Shown in pieces: positions 62,995 through 64,000 of a DNA stretch of 64,000 bases. The translations under genes and the position numbers were made by a program. How positions within the stretch are numbered: position 1 is the stretch's first letter; every line of letters begins with the position of its first letter. The DNA comes from Candidatus Fermentibacterota bacterium (GTDB lineage: Bacteria; JAFGKV01). The notes beneath the pieces are model-generated. The model was not told the DNA's origin. It did no database searches and saw only the letters and a list, made by a program, of their open reading frames with translations. Where the stretch lies: positions 1 through 64,000 of the forward strand of contig JAFGKV010000063.1 in NCBI GenBank assembly GCA_016928395.1, given 5' to 3'.

Positions 62995-64000
62995 TTACGG
63001 GAGGGTAATGAGGCGATAGGCGCGAGATCCGAGACCTATTGCCTCTGCGTGGAGGAGTTGAACGGTCGGATCGATCTGCCGGTAGCCCCACTCTTGTAGC
63101 GGCCTGCCGGTGCGCTCCTTGATGAGATCCAGAGCGGCCTGGTCGATGGCCACCGGATCGCGGGAGGCCAAAAGCCCGATGTCGCCAAAAAGCGGAGGTC
63201 CGGGGTCCTCGATGCAGTCACAGTCCTTGGTGATTCGCAGGGCGATGACGACATAGCCGAATCGTGCTTCTCGGCCAAAAACCACCGCCAGCGCATGTTC
63301 GGCAATCTTCTGCTGCAGGGCTTGGGACGAGGCCTTCCAGTCAAACCCAACGGCGCCGAACCGGCACACGGCCAAGCACTCCCCGCATCCGATGCAGCGA
63401 GCCTGGTCGATGCTCGCCCGTTCTGTCACAGTGATGGCATCCTCCGGGCACCACAGGGCGCATTCTCCGCACGCGGTACAGACCTTCGCTCGGATGAACG
63501 GCTTGGACACCGAGTGCATGGCCAGTTTGCCCTTGCGCGCCGCGAGCCCCATGCCCAGGCTCTTGATGACGCCGCCGAATCCCGTGGCGAGGTGGCCGGT
63601 GGCATGCGCGATGACGAGAACGCCGTGGGCTCTCCTTGCCATGCCGGCCACCGCGATGGGCGCGGGTCCCACTGCGGGCACGGCGACGGGTTCTTCGTCG
63701 GTGCCAAGCAAACCGTCAGCCACCAAGAATGGCGCCCCCGCCCTTTCCACCGAGTACCCGTGCTCGTGGGCGAGGATGGTGTGGTTCACCGCGTCGTCCC
63801 TGCGGGACTTGTACAGGACGCAGGTGTCCGTGAAAAACGGGTGCGCCCCCCTGGCATGGGTCTCGCTGGCGCACTCAGCCGCCAGTTCCTGACCCAGAAA
63901 CTGTCGCTTCCGCGTCTCTCCGATATGCACCTTGATGCCCACCAGGTCTCCATGCCCGAGGCGGGAGAGGATGCCTGACGCGCCAAGCAGAGCTCGCATA
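62995..64000 (-). CDS. DUF362 / 4Fe-4S ferredoxin-domain protein, 5' end beyond window
   Basis: At least 334 residues; the visible ATG at 63999 is the window edge, and homologues usually begin 20-25 residues earlier, so it is probably partial. GDLVGIKVHIGETRKRQFLG is the DUF362 N-terminal block, and VLVIAHATGHLATGFGGVIKSLGMG is here given as GHLATGFGGVIKSLGMG. Two ferredoxin clusters follow: CTACGECALWCP and CIGCGECLAVC. The C-terminal part ends in DPVAIDQAALDLI. It is probably an electron-transfer or metal-handling protein; reaction unknown. Its stop overlaps the lptF start. Confidence 0.88.
   Translation of the reverse strand, partial: MRALLGASGILSRLGHGDLVGIKVHIGETRKRQFLGQELAAECASETHARGAHPFFTDTCVLYKSRRDDAVNHTILAHEHGYSVERAGAPFLVADGLLGTDEEPVAVPAVGPAPIAVAGMARRAHGVLVIAHATGHLATGFGGVIKSLGMGLAARKGKLAMHSVSKPFIRAKVCTACGECALWCPEDAITVTERASIDQARCIGCGECLAVCRFGAVGFDWKASSQALQQKIAEHALAVVFGREARFGYVVIALRITKDCDCIEDPGPPLFGDIGLLASRDPVAIDQAALDLIKERTGRPLQEWGYRQIDPTVQLLHAEAIGLGSRAYRLITLP

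Noticed and set aside
1-64000. tRNA, rRNA, CRISPR and insertion sequences
   Set aside because: I scanned for T-loop motifs, regularly spaced direct repeats and transposase motifs on both strands and saw none that hold up.

Overview
This is a high-GC, gene-dense bacterial chromosome segment. It encodes a diderm envelope: LptF/LptG-type permeases, two lipobox lipoproteins, a TonB-like C-terminal domain and several secreted proteins. Two large secreted proteins end in a C-terminal beta-domain of the FlgD-Ig/type-A-sorting kind, with short motifs such as APNPW and LYDVAGRVV. Together with a split glycine decarboxylase, a membrane pyrophosphatase of the K+-dependent class and an orphan GlmL, this suggests an uncultured FCB-like lineage (Eisenbacteria or a similar candidate phylum). 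That placement is inference from gene content. I saw no rRNA, tRNA, CRISPR array, transposase or phage gene.

Left part (0-19.5 kb, mostly + strand): a DUF1648 membrane protein converges on a MASE1/HD-GYP-like signalling protein. A gene-free stretch of about 1 kb with REP-like inverted repeats follows, then uvrA. Next is a glycine-cleavage operon (gcvT-gcvH-gcvPA-gcvPB) continuing through lipM, which loads GcvH. It runs on into a translationally coupled small coiled-coil protein, a GlmL-type ASKHA protein and an uncharacterised barrel-sandwich/KOW-like protein. A histidine kinase and a sigma-54 NtrC-type regulator flank an oppositely oriented type IV pilin-like gene that has a candidate -24/-12 promoter. 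A knotted carbamoyltransferase overlaps the regulator's stop codon.

Middle (19.5-38 kb, mixed strands): a secreted phospholipase D-fold protein and a methyltransferase; an SdpI-like protein next to a perfect 38-bp palindrome; Maf and an M32 carboxypeptidase. A glutaredoxin is coupled to a variant ferredoxin:thioredoxin reductase catalytic chain. Then come an SGNH hydrolase pair, an MFS transporter, a secreted glutathione peroxidase, a universal stress protein and an RsbU-type phosphatase. The rluD-lspA-divIVA-yggS group follows, and then a secreted protein made of about ten 39-residue repeats.

Right part (38-64 kb, almost all - strand): read in the direction of transcription, rplY-pth, hppA, rpsF, two tandem ssb genes and rplI (no rpsR), followed within 6 bp by four tightly packed uncharacterised membrane-protein genes and an SDR epimerase. 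That four-gene membrane cassette is my best candidate for an undescribed system. Beyond lie a free-methionine sulfoxide reductase-like GAF protein, a secreted M23 peptidase, a TPR/TonB lipoprotein, RtcB, a small repeat lipoprotein with its own promoter and terminator, a two-HKD secreted nuclease-like protein, a GT-C membrane protein, lptG-lptF, and a DUF362/ferredoxin protein cut by the window edge.
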